Shown here piece by piece: positions 13,531-24,965 of a stretch of 64,000 nucleotides of DNA (position 1 is the first letter of the stretch; every line of letters starts with the position of its first letter). Position numbers and translations under genes: made by a program. The notes under the pieces were generated by a model that searched no databases, was not told the DNA's origin, and worked only from the letters and a program-made list of their open reading frames with translations. The DNA lies in NCBI RefSeq assembly GCF_051020955.1, contig NC_135014.1, positions 23,350,721 through 23,414,720 on the forward strand, given 5' to 3'. This DNA comes from Megalopta genalis (lineage: Eukaryota > Arthropoda > Insecta > Hymenoptera > Halictidae).

Positions 13531-14080
13531 GAAGCCGAACTTGTTTCGAATCAAGTTGGAGACAGCTGAACTTGATTTCAGCCGAGTTCGAGACAGCTAA
13601 ACTTAACCCGAGCACAGTTGGAGGCAATGAACTTGATCTGAGTCAAGCTGGAGAAAATCAGCTTGATCCGAATCGACTTGAGCAAACTAAACTTTAGCTA
13701 AGTCATAGCATATTTTATACAAACTTGGTCTGACTGAGGTTGAAGACACATGCACTTGATCTGAGTTAAGCTGAGGACACGTATATTTGATCTGAGTCAA
13801 GTTTAGGAAAGATGTGTTTGATCTGAGTCAAGTTGAAGACATTTATACTTGATCTGAGCCAAGCGAGTAAAGCTACACTTGATCTGAGTCAAGTTGAAGA
13901 CTCGCGCTTGATTCGAGTCAAGTTGAGAACACGTATACTTAATCTGAGTCAAGTTGAGGAAATGTGTGTTTGATCTGAATCCAGTTAAGTTACATTTCAT
14001 CCAAGTCAAGCTAAAATAAACTAAACTTGTTCTGAGTGAAATGAAGTCAAGCCGAATTTGATCCTAATGTATTTATGCCT
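13530..14080 (+). repeat. 30-bp array with palindromic CTTGATCTGAGTCAAG core, array 1
   Basis: About 17 degenerate units share CTTGATCTGAGTCAAG, in which CTTGA and TCAAG are inverted. Five units carry an exact TGAGTCA, the AP-1/bZIP consensus; others have one substitution. Spacers are GTTGAAGACA-like. It belongs to the same family as the array at 15110-15625. Confidence 0.85.
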
Positions 14081-15110
14081 GTGGACATTAATATGAGCCA
14101 ATCACAAAGCACTTAAACTCAGGCTAAGTCATTTTGGACCACGCCAAAATTCTAATCAGCTAATGAATCTAATGAAGCCACATCCCAGTGAAAAGAGTTG
14201 AACTCTTAGACCATCCAAACAACAAAGACGCCTGCTCGAATCCTTCTAACCCACTCACCCTCTAACCCAGACAACCAACAGGTAACTACGGCCTGGCCAG
14301 CAGCCTCCGAAATTAAAATAAACGGTCGATGCGTCGAGGTCAGTACTCTGATCGAGAAAAATGTCTCTCAATTTCGAGTCCGAACTTCCACGTTCTCTTT
14401 TTCTCGCGGAACGGAGCCCGTTCGCGATATCCGAAAAGAGATACGGTCTGCGTGGGTGGGAGGCTGTCGAGAACGAGGAGAGAAGAGGACGGAAGAGGGT
14501 GGAGGGTGATATTATTTATGGGACGGTCGAATGGTGGTGCCGGCGTGCCATGCATAGACAGCACCTCGTTCCGACCGGCAAACGAATGGCTCGTTTTCTG
14601 TCCGCAAATGTACGGAAATGCCGGTCGAGAGCTATTTCTTAATATTCGCCGATATCGCTAGATCCCTCCCCTCCCGGGGGAGGGTTGAACGTGCCTTTTG
14701 TACGTTTCCATAGAAACCTGATGTCGCTACGATTCCGTGGACGCGTTTCCTCGATCATGCGACTGTTCCCTTTCTGCCCCGATCGACGGGCCAGCAAGCT
14801 TTCCTGTATGTAGGGTTGTTCTCGGGAAGATTAATCCTCCAGGAATACTGTTCTATACTTCTTCATCTCAAATATTCTCTGATCGGGCTTCGATGGAGAA
14901 GATAATAAGCTGTTTTTAATTGGGTTCTGTATTCTTTGTTTGATAGTTTATCGTAATAAATAGGCAGTTCCTCTCAAGGCAATCTTTTAATAGTAATTTT
15001 ATAATAGCAAATTTATTTTAAACTTAACACGACTTGATTTTTACGAGCCGAGCTCGGCGCTAGCTAAGTTAAGCAATTAAACTTTAACTGAGACCATTTA
15101 AATAGCATTG
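14080..15110. other. Spacer between the two TGAGTCA arrays
   Basis: GC-rich at 14330-14830, with overlapping ORFs (up to 110 aa) in different frames and no domain; AT-rich towards 15110. Nothing here accounts for the flanking arrays. Confidence 0.5.
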
Positions 15111-15625
15111 GAATTGTACTATGCTAAGTTGAGGATGTTTAACTTGATTTGAATCAAAGTCAGATAACTCCAAACTTCGTCTGTGATAATTTAAGTATCT
15201 TTAGACTTGACTCAAGCCAGGTAGAGAGATGCAAACTTGATCTAAGTCAAGTTGCATAAAATAAACTTGATGTAAGTCAGGTTCCATAAAATAAACATGA
15301 TCTAAGTCAGGTTTCATAAAATAAACTTGATCTAAGTCAAGTTTCATAAAACAAAACTTAATTTAAGTCAAGTTTGATCAGGCTAAACTTGATCTGAGTC
15401 AATTTAGATCATGCGAACTTGATCTGAATCAATTTAAATCATTCAAACTTAACCTGAGTCAATTTTTATAATTTAAATTCCATCCGAGTCAAGTTTCAAT
15501 AAATCTGAGCTTGAGTTGATACGAGCTATGAACAGTTGAACTTGATCTGAGTCAAACGAGATCCAAATAAGCTTGATTTGAGTCAAGTTAGGGGCAGCTT
15601 CGCTCAATTTGAATCAAGTTACAAC
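15110..15625 (+). repeat. 30-bp array with palindromic CTTGATCTGAGTCAAG core, array 2
   Basis: The core is the same as in array 1, but most spacers are TTCATAAAATAAA, giving a regular 30-bp period between 15235 and 15365. Exact TGAGTCA or its complement occurs about five times. Many units have the variant TCTAAGTCAAG. Confidence 0.85.
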
Positions 15626-17775
15626 TTGCCAACCTTTTCCAGCTTAATTCAGAACCGATTAATCTTTGTCCACATAATCGCACATAATAGTTAATTAAAC
15701 TCAACTTAGCAGAACCTTAACACTAGTGTCTTAACTCGTGACTAATGTATATCGTTTTATCACAATGCCAAAACTGGATTTATTTAAACCTCGCACGATT
15801 TACATCATAATATATACTTTAATAAAAAAAAGTATGCCTTATAATTTCTTCTAGAAATATTTTTACATCACGAACTGTGAAAGAAAAATTCAGAAACCAG
15901 CCATTTTGACTGGTTTGGTAGTTCTCCCTAACGTTGAATCAACAATCATACATCTTCATACTCTCGCAAAACCCCTGAAACATTCAAAAGCGAATTGTCC
16001 ACACAATGTTAAGTTCCGAACACGTTCCACAATATCCACCCCCGCGCAAAGTAACCACCTCGAGTCGCTGAAATGTAGCAGAGGGTGGCGAGCTCCGATG
16101 CGGACGGATGCAGCTTTCCACGAGAGCTTTTACGAGTCGCATATGTGACCGGCGTCTCTTTCATCCCTCGCTTTATATTCCTGGCACCGTGTGCCAGCCC
16201 CTTCGCGATCCGAAGAGGAACGAGCCCGAGGAGTCGCCACCCTCTTTTTCGGGGGAGGAGGGGCCCGAGACCAGCCCGAGAAATCTTTCTTCATATTCGC
16301 TGGGGAGTGATAGTCCGACATAACGTAACAAATTTCTTCGGGGCTCCTCCGAGGGTTACTCCACCCCCGTCGATCGCGCATTTAAATTGTTCCGCGCCGT
16401 TTCTTTTCTCGTTTTCCTTGTAGAAGCGTATCAGCCCCTCGACGGCTCCACCTTTCGACCCAGAGAAACACGCCGGACGACCGCCACGATCGTCCTGGGA
16501 CCGATTCCACCCACGCACAATTTACAGTTTCACATTTTATTCCCATCGCGCGTTCCATTTCGGATGGACTCGGGAATCATCTTTCTAAGCACGGTCCTGA
16601 ATCCGACACCCATTTTCGAGAGAGTTTGCTAAGATTGTTGCATCCTTTACGCTGATCGATTTATTTTAATTAACACCAGGGTATGGCATACGATCTCAAA
16701 TCATATGCAAATGACTGATTGATTGAATTTTGAATTGGAATTGAATTTTTTTCGGCTCTAGAGGATCTTAATGGACCTAAGGATCTATAGTTCTGCGATT
16801 GTGTACATTGTTTTAATTTTGTGGGACTTCTTATATGGTCGTTGAACGATCGAAGTCGTATATTAAGCAGTTTAGAGGGATTCAGTATTAGGAGATGATA
16901 TTAGGGGATGATTAATTTGTTGTAAAATAATTAATCAATTTTTATTTATGAAATTATTAATTAATTTGCTTTAGAATAATATAACTAATAAAGTATTAAT
17001 TTCTTCATCTGTTTTTGATAGAAGTTTGAATTTTTTTCTGACGAATTTATTAAACAATATCTTTGATGCTTCTTCATTTAGGTTTTGCATTCTCCCGATG
17101 GTCTTGCAGGCATATTGCATATTTTTCACAAAAATATTCTATACTATTAATATTGTAGAATAAATGATATATGCACGAAAAAATAATTTCTATTTAATAG
17201 CGTTGTACAGATTGTCATTACAGGGAATTGGATTTGTAAGGTCATGCTGCTGAACGATAGCGAACAGTTTTCTGATCTCGGTAATTTTTCCAGGGAGATT
17301 CGTGGATGTCGCAACTAGAGGAACACGTGGAGCGAAGTTAGGCGTTAGAATCGAGCCCCATTCAGCCGGTCCGTGCAAGAAACGGGGGAGCCCATGGTCA
17401 CTTCGATTAATACTTTATCGATTCGACGCGGCGCGAGTCGGCCACGGCAAAAACTCCTTTGCGGAGATGCAAACTACCAGGCGGATGGGCGATCAACGAA
17501 GAAATTGGTGGTTTTTGCCACGGGCGAGCCAATCTTTCTGTAGCGTCATGCTGAGTAATTTGAAAGTAGGTGTTAAATGTATTTGTCACGCTTCTAACAA
17601 CGCTTTAAGATCTCCCGCCCCTATGGTTCCGCTGCTCCCCGTACACCGTACCTTAAAACGTTACCGAAAAATTGGCTGGAATCGAAAGAACCAGCACAGA
17701 AATTCCTCTTGCATAATCCGTCGCGACGTATTCCACGTATGAAATATTCTCGTTCATTTCCAATCACTTACATTG
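15625..17775. other. No gene seen; GC-rich 16020-16620
   Basis: Overlapping ORFs of 70-146 aa on both strands are unsupported. At 17293 TTTTTCCAG is followed by a 15-codon open stretch (GDSWMSQLEEHVERS) and TAG, which might be a terminal exon but is too short to claim. Confidence 0.45.
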
Positions 17776-18020
17776 CCTCTGATACGTTCGAATTAAATTT
17801 AGAAAGCACTTCGATTACGTCTGAAACGTTCCGTGTTAATTAGAGACATTTAAATCGTGTCAAATGTTTTATTGAAATTGATTGCACCTAAATTAAGTCT
17901 GAAACGTTTTATTCAAATTCGAGACATTTAAATGAAGATTAAAATACTCAAATATAAATTGAACCATTCGAATCGAATTGGGAACAGTTAATTGATATTC
18001 AGAACACTTCTAGAGTTAGA
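17775..18020 (+). repeat. Smaller array of the same 40-bp family as 21535-22140
   Basis: GTCTGAAACGTTTTATTCAA, ACATTTAAATCGTGTC and ACATTTAAATGAAGATT repeat the modules seen 3.7 kb downstream. The units are strongly diverged. Confidence 0.7.
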
Positions 18021-19255
18021 CAGACATTAATGTACAAAATGAAAATTTAGTCTGACCTCGGTAAAAGCGTAACGGGAATAATTCTGAAAACTGAAAGGAA
18101 TAACATCGCTCCGTTCTTATCCGTGTCATGTGCTCCTATAGTAATTACACTCTACAGCATGTAATTCTTGAGCGTAACTTTTAATCTCTCCATGTAATTC
18201 CTATCTTCCTTAATTGGTTTGACGAATCCTCTAATTTCTGATCCCGAGGGGACATTGAGAGCCACTGCCGGTTCCGGTTTATTAATTTCGTAAAAACTGT
18301 AGGACGCACGTTCACCGCCTTTTTCATGATTTAATTAGTTACCATCGATGGGGGCTGGCCACCTGGTCGAAGGGGGGACCACCATGGGACTCTCTCGAAC
18401 CCCGGACGTAACCTCGGAGTCTAACGACGTGGAACACTCTTGTTCTTCGGGCAAAGTGCCGGTCGCGGTTCCGTAACGCGTTAAATTTATCGACGAGGAA
18501 GTTTCTTCTTCGTCTCATTATTCACGTAAATCGATCTCTCTATCCCGGTCTTCGTGCCGAACGAATCGGCCCAGATCGACTCCCTCGTGAACCCAACCAT
18601 GACCTCCTTGAACATCACGGGGACCATCTTTGAACCCTGATAGTTACGTTCAATCCTTTTCCCCCATGGAAAAATCCCTGACACCATAGAATGTTCTAAT
18701 CTCGATGTATCTTTAACAGTAAAGTAGCCAGACCACGATATGTATTAAAATATTTATATTATTATACAATTTGACATTAAATATTTGTAAAAATAGCTAG
18801 ATTAAATTTATTTAGATTCTATGGAATTTTTATTAGAATATAAATAGGAAGATTTTTTTGTCGAATTTTTAAACGCATTTCTTGTGTTGAGAAAGAGTCA
18901 AGAATGCTATAAATGCATAAAATGCATAAGATACACGGTTTAATCGGAGAAACTAATTAGTCCAGTATTAAATTTTGTATTCGTTCTATAATAATTTGAA
19001 TGGATTCATATAGGATGTAACTGTATGAAATTGTAATAATTCGTTCTATTTTACAGGATTTTCAAGAATTTTATACGTCACAAGTGCGCTAGAAACGTGC
19101 ATTCTAGTTGCATCCGTTGGGACAAGTATCTGCATTGAATATTTCATGAATTTTCAAAGCAGTTACCCAAGTGGTTTTTGCGTATCAACTGTACGCATTG
19201 TATTCAAGAATTTTAAAAACAAGTTTCTGCATTGAATGTTAAAACAATTCTCCAA
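18020..19255. other. No gene seen
   Basis: 18060-18690 is moderately GC-rich and 18700-19250 is AT-rich. A CATAAAATGCATAAGAT module of the dispersed ATGCATAAA type lies at about 18915. No convincing exon. Confidence 0.5.
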
Positions 19256-19405
19256 TCAGTAAGTCAAAATTCAATTAAATTCTACACATTGAAAAATCCA
19301 ATTGAATTATACACACTGTAAAAATTGAATGAAATTTTACAAACTGGAAGAATTGAATAGAATTTTACAGACTGGAAAAATTGGATGGAATTTTCCAGAA
19401 CATAA
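19255..19405 (+). repeat. About 37-bp tandem repeat, four units
   Basis: ATTGAATGAAATTTTACAAA followed by CTGGAAGA or CTGTAAAA recurs with small changes. The array ends near the GC-richer segment at 19430. Confidence 0.75.
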
Positions 19406-20073
19406 GAATTCAGTCGAATGTTTCTGAGACGTTTCGTAGACGCGAAATGTTTTACGCAGTTTGCAATCGTGCACAGGTCACCGCTGCCACAATATTTACA
19501 TGAGCGGCGCCGCAAGATTTATGATGGCAGATGGAAATGTGGAAGGAAGCGATTTATTTTATCCGCGAGTGAACGATCGTGGCTCGAAAATCACAGTCGA
19601 TTGTCGTCGGTCTGGACGTCGGCGGGGTCCGGTCTCTGCCTGCCGAGTTGTTTCACACTTTCTCACTTGTCAGGTGGGCGGGACGGATCGGTAATTAGTG
19701 TGAAGAAATTGTGGCTTCGAGGGTGACGAAGCAAGCACGAGTTCCCGCGCCACGTGAACAAGTCTGTCGAGACGGTCCCAGAGTTCTTGCCTCTCCTCCT
19801 CGACTTAGTTGTTTTAATCGAATGGAATTAGTTAATATCCTCGTGCTCTTTCCTTCACCCTTCTCCTTCATTCTCACCCCTCCACCTTCGCTTCATGCTC
19901 GGCATGATCGAAAGCGTCGGAATGCGTCGTTGGGATTAAGTCGATACACTTTTCGGTTATTTTTTCGAATTTTTCTCCTGGGTAATTGGTAAATTAAGAA
20001 ATTATTAATAATTCGTAACGAGATGTTATATTGCCTCGGCTGAACTTCACTAAAATTATTAATCTTGTTTCAG

Positions 20074-20154
20074 ACCGTGCTACGACTGGCGAGATAAGCA
20101 CCTGGCTGAACGTATGCACTTGCTGCATCTTGCAGCTTCTGCATCTTAGTACAG
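20074..20154 (+). other. Candidate internal exon, 81 nt, strong splice sites, gene unknown
   Basis: It is bounded by ATTAATCTTGTTTCAG (with a branch-point-like TTAAT) and ACAG before GTGAGT. One frame is open throughout, entering after one base and leaving one base over. It reads ATTGEISTWLNVCTCCIL and then QLLHLST, a hydrophobic, cysteine-containing stretch that could be part of a signal peptide or membrane segment. The other two frames contain stops. Its exit phase fits the exons at 29220 and 30393. I do not recognise a protein, and it could also be a non-coding exon. Confidence 0.33.
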
Positions 20155-21535
20155 GTGAGTGTCGAACAATGTGCAATTAGCTTTCTGTCTTTATTGGAAT
20201 ATAATAGAAGGTCTGATAAGAGAAAGAACATTTTGTTGACATCTGCGAACTGATCCCTCAAAAACGATTTCTGAATTTCGAAAGTTAAAATTACCTCTAA
20301 GGTATAAAAATTCGAGATCTGAACACGCTCAAAAAAATCACACGACTCCCAAAAGTGAAGTTTCAGTTATTTGCTATTATTGGACCGCGGATCATTATAC
20401 AAAACATAAATTGTCGAAGTTAATTGTAAGGAACACAGGTAAGATCAAAATCTATTTCCTCTTTCGATAATTGTAACAAATAACCTTAAATTCTTATATT
20501 GTCTTTACAGTTTCGTGTATTCGATCTTTTCATTTTTTGTTCACAAATACATAAAATCCGCAGTCTATTATTATACGAACAAAGTCATCTGTATAGTTTC
20601 AATAATCGTGAAAAATATTCCTGAACAAAATACAAAGAGTTTTCATTTTATTAGAATTTTTGTTTTATTAAATAAAAGCGTTTCTTCTAAAAATCTACTA
20701 TAAATCTCGGAAACAATGAATTCAGAATCTCGAGTGCACCTTGTAATCCAATTAGAAACTATCAACGACACAAAGATGCACGTCCGCGGGTCAGTATTCA
20801 CGTGGAAAGCGCATTGTTTCGCCGGACCGTGGAAAAACGACGAATCGTGCGATAAGTATCTGATATCTAATGCCCGGCACCATAATCGATCGATGCAACT
20901 TTCATTAGGCAAGTTGCCCGGCGAGCATTGTGTTTTATTATAGCTGCACGCGGTCATTCAATTGAGCGTGACGAAATACTTTCCCTTAATTGAATAATCA
21001 ACGGTTAATCAAACGGCTCGGGCCATTAAGATAGCGATCGGCCGGCCCACTTAGCGCGGCAAACCGGCCGAATAGCGAGTAATTATTCACGCAGTCGTCT
21101 GAATAATTGCCCGGGAAAATTGAGCGGTCGCAACTCGGCCGCTGCGGCTCGTTTATTAATTGCGACACGTTTTCGGTGCGCGACTGCCACCGTTCGCCAG
21201 CCTCTCCGCTCCATTGTCCACCGCCATTTTGTAATTCGGCCCGCGTTACGGAACCTTAACTCTAAATTAAGAATCAGGGTAAGCCCGTTCAGCATTCGGT
21301 TTCAGTTTCCTTCGATGCTTCATTGGTCTTAGCTCGTTACTTCGCGACTGATTAGAAATTAGTAATGATGTGAACTAAGATTGCAAGTAATTTGAGATTA
21401 TTTTCGGACTCGTTCGCGGAGAAACAGATTCATAGGATAGTTCATTGAAACGATCACGATCGATTTCCAAGATTTTTAAATCACTGCACCGTGTCATGAA
21501 TCGATACACAATTCAATCTTCTTCAATGCGATCTT
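20155..21535. other. No gene seen; GC-rich block 20940-21260 may be regulatory
   Basis: 20940-21130 has repeated TTAATTGAATAAT, GAATAATTGC and GGTTAATC motifs embedded in CpG-rich sequence, without a usable reading frame. The pattern resembles a homeodomain-site cluster. The rest is AT-rich. Confidence 0.4.
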
Positions 21536-22140
21536 TCAAATAAATCAAAATTAGAAACGTTTAAATCAAGTGTGACATGTTTTATTTGAATTGGAAGTGT
21601 TTCTATTGAGTCTGACGCATTTCAATCAAATTGTAGGTATTTAAATTAAAGCTTAAGCGTTTATGTAAATTAAGAACATTTTATTCGAGTATGATATATT
21701 TTATTTAAATTTGAAGTATTTAAGATGATTCTAACACGTTTGATTTATGTTTTAGGTATTTAAAGTAAGTCTAAAGTGTTTTATTTACATTGAGTCTGAA
21801 ATATTTCATTTAAATTCAGTCTGAAATGTTTAATTTAAATTCAGCCTGAAACGTTTTATTTAAATTCGAAGCGATTCAATAAAGTCCAACACGTTCTAAT
21901 TAAATTTAAAAAGCTTTTCTATTAAGTCTGAAACGTTCTATGTAAATTAGAAACGTTTAAATCACGTCTGAAATATTTTATTTAAACGAACAGCACTTAA
22001 ATCGAGTCTGAAATGATTTATTTGAATCTTAAGCGTTTAAACGAAGTCTAAAACATTTTATTTAAATTTGAAGCGTTTAAACGAAGTCTAAAACATTTAA
22101 TTTAAATTCGAAGCATTTCAATAGAGTCCGTCGCGTCCGA
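21535..22140 (+). repeat. Degenerate array of about 40-bp units (GTTTAAAT / TTTATTTAAATT modules)
   Basis: Modules such as GTCTGAAACGTTTTATTTAAATT alternate with CGAAGCGTTTAAATCAA over 600 bp. Each base unit is about 20 bp and pairs make about 40 bp. A smaller array with the same modules lies at 17775-18020. Confidence 0.8.
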
Positions 22141-22409
22141 ACGAAATTTTCGACGCTGAGATTAAATCTGAAAAACAGCGGAAACATTCTCGTAGAGAAG
22201 TTCAGTTGCCGGGCGATGAATAAAAGAAGAGTGGCAAAATTCGGAATAATTTTCAACAGGACTCGGCACGATTTCCCATCGCGAAGCGATCTAACGAGGA
22301 CATTTTCTTCTCAGGTCGCGTATATTCATCGGATCAACTGGTCGCTGGATCGTCGTGTAGAGAAGATTAGATCGAAGAATGCCCGGTTAAGTAAGAAGAC
22401 GTTCGAGAA

Positions 22410-22480
22410 GAAGAAGAAGAAGAGGCTGAGGATGAGGCAGCGGCGGCGGCGGCGGCGGCGGTGGAGGAGGAGGAGGAGGT
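22410..22480 (+). repeat. Compound trinucleotide repeat (AAG, GGC, GGA)
   Basis: AAG units pass into about seven GGC units and then GGA units. Translation gives poly-Lys/poly-Arg on one strand and poly-Ser/poly-Ala on the other, which explains the overlapping ORFs here. Confidence 0.92.
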
Positions 22481-23039
22481 CAGGAACGCGGAAAATAGAA
22501 GGGACGAGAAACAAATCGTAATGATAGGTGGAGGGGTAAGAAGCAGAATGAATATTGATCGCGAGATACCAGTTTCTGATCCGGCTATTCGCGTTACACG
22601 CTTTTTCCAGCCGCGGATACGGGGAAAATGTTCCCATGGCGGTGAGAGACACGACGATCGAGCCGCGTCGCTCGATCCGTCGCTCGATCCATCCGATTCC
22701 CGATCGGTCGGGATCAGAGGCGGTGGTTCGATGTCCATTACCGGGGGAAAAAACGTGCCAGAAGGGAAACCTTCTTGCCTTCCACGCAAGAACACGTTTT
22801 CACGATTTCTCGGGGACCTCATATTCGCGGGACAACATTTCATTAAACCCTGCTGCTGGGAACTCGCACGGGACAGCTGTTGCTCGCTCAGAGGCTGCTC
22901 AAATTCCTCAGTGTGTTGCAGACATTCTCTAATCATTCGACCGTGCGATCCAAATTTTTTTTAATTGCCGCAGATTCATTCGCGACCTTAGGAATCGTGA
23001 TACGTGAATAAGAATACACTGCATATATTTTGGTAAATA

Positions 23040-23380
23040 ACTCCGCGAAAAATCATCGCAAGATGATCAATTTTCTTTTAAATTAAAGCTTGAAATCTCT
23101 ACTTTAAGATGATCTTCCTGTATTTTAAGTTTGACGCACGCTCACTGCCCTCACTCTCACTTAAAGTAACCCTTCAAATATAAGGCCATGTTCGTCGTAT
23201 TGAAAATTGCCAAGTTTGACGAAATGCACAGACTTTGTGAAATTTTTTTCGAAAATTCCGTTCGCAGATAAATGAAGATCGATCCTTTCCCTGTAATATA
23301 AAAGGAAAGAAACTTGACTGCGATTTTTTCTCGCGAAGTTACAGCACTCTGAAGTAACCCTTGTATCTCTGGCATGAAAC
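23040..23380 (+). repeat. Dispersed foldback repeat family, copy at 23 kb
   Basis: This copy aligns over about 340 bp with 60585-60925: CTCCGCGAAAAATCATCG, AAATCTCTACTTTAAGATGA, CACTTAAAGTAACCCTT, ATATAAGGCCATGTTCG and GCCAAGTTTGACGAAATG all have close counterparts in the same order. Both strands hold short ORFs (up to 82 aa) that show no protein-family features. Confidence 0.8.
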
Positions 23381-23652
23381 AAAAATGGATCGGGCAAAAA
23401 TTCATGAAAGAATTATTTCTATTATTCTGGTTCGAAAAAATTTAAGTATGAACGTAGGAATTCGCTGTTTAATCATTACTAATTTTTTCTCAGAACCAGA
23501 ATTTTTTCAGCTTACACGTTTCCTTCAAAAAATTTGCCTCTGTCACGATCGTACAAACGTCCACGATTTAATCATATAATATAATAAACTCGTCATATTA
23601 AAATCATATAATAAACTCGTCGCTGTGAGGGTGCCAGCGTGCAAATCGGACC

Positions 23653-23701
23653 ATGGATGGTGAACTCGCGAGAAAGACGAACCGTCTAAAAGCAAACGAA
23701 G
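23653..23701 (+). other. Candidate first coding exon (ACCATGG start, GTAAGC donor), gene unknown
   Basis: The start is in the optimal context ACCATGG. Sixteen codons follow (MDGELARKTNRLKANE) plus one base, ending at GAAG before GTAAGC. The short peptide is basic and unrecognised. The exit phase equals that of the 20074-20154 candidate, so it could act as an alternative first exon to 29220 or 30393. Such short matches do arise by chance, and confidence is low without transcript data. Confidence 0.2.
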
Positions 23702-24004
23702 GTAAGCGTAGTTGGAGGAGCGAAAAGAATAGTATTTCTCGAAGATGAATTAGGAGAAGCTATGAGAGAATCGCGAGACGAAGTTTCAGCTCCCACTTCG
23801 CGTATGAAAAATACAATACGATCGAAATGGAACCGGTCGGATATTGACACTGGAAAAGCGGATGGAAGTTCGAGTCCAATTAAAAGCCGCGGCACATCGA
23901 TCGAATTAAAAAAATATTACCCGACACGCAGCTGGAAGAACGACAATAAATTACATCGAACTAGCTTCGGGTATTAACGATCCGGCCAGGCTTTTCGATT
24001 AAAA

Positions 24005-24008
<4 letters not shown>

Positions 24009-24048
<40 letters not shown>
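24009..24048 (+). repeat. (TC)n microsatellite
   Basis: About 20 uninterrupted TC units. Confidence 0.97.
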
Positions 24049-24050
<2 letters not shown>

Positions 24051-24912
24051 GATCGAGCCGGGTGATACGAAGATAATTGAGACAAAGGAACAAATTCCCC
24101 GATAAATATTTCACTGTGTCGATCAAGAACAACGGCACACCGATTACTATTATAGAGAAAGGTACAGGAATCGGTATTTATAGCCGCGATCGTCTGCGTG
24201 GGCGGTCGTTGATCTACGATCGTGACCAATCGATTAACCGGCGAGATTAAAATACGTGGTAATTCGATTTTTACCGGTCCCGTGCTTCTGTCGCGTTCGA
24301 CTCGGTCTCTTTTTCCACGGTCCGGCGAGCATTTTACTAAATTACTATAGCTGAGCTACTGCGTAAAGTACGGCCGATGATATCGTCCGATAAATTCCGC
24401 GCCGTGCAAACACCTGTCCGCGTTTTATTCGAAAGTAATTGGACGATGCGTATCATTAATTCGCGCGGTTGGTAAATATAGTCTACGAGCCGATAACGCT
24501 GGCTCTCGACGTCAACGAGAATTCAATGTTGGCGACGCGATGTTAATGAATTACCGCGGTCAGCCGTACAGGCGCCGTTTCCTAACGACTCGAGATTGTG
24601 ATTAAATTTTCCGCATCGAATGCGAGAAACGACAGCTAGTGCTTGTTGTTCTAATCATTGTAATAAACGGGCGTTTAATAATCGTTTATCGCCGGCGTGG
24701 ATGATCGCAGATCGTTGATAGAAAATCGTCATCGTTATTAGTCATCATTGTCAGTTGTAATTCTTTCACTAAAATGTTGTAAGAATAATTTTATTCATAT
24801 GTATACATATGTATATGAGTAATATATATTATATATAATATTAATATTGCACATTATATATATATATATATAATATTAATATTGCATATTATATATAATA
24901 TTAATATTGCAC

Positions 24913-24965
<53 letters not shown>

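Noticed and set aside
13530..15625. CRISPR-like regular repeats
   Set aside because: Units are degenerate and contiguous, spacers are also repeated, and the DNA is eukaryotic with no cas genes.
22216..22521. 101-aa ATG ORF with a TTCTTCTCAG acceptor inside
   Set aside because: It is Arg/Lys-rich because of the trinucleotide repeat, with no conserved feature. The acceptor alone is weak evidence.
22367..22964. 189-aa minus-strand and 167-aa plus-strand ORFs
   Set aside because: Both run through the AAG/GGC/GGA trinucleotide repeat and are mutually overlapping.
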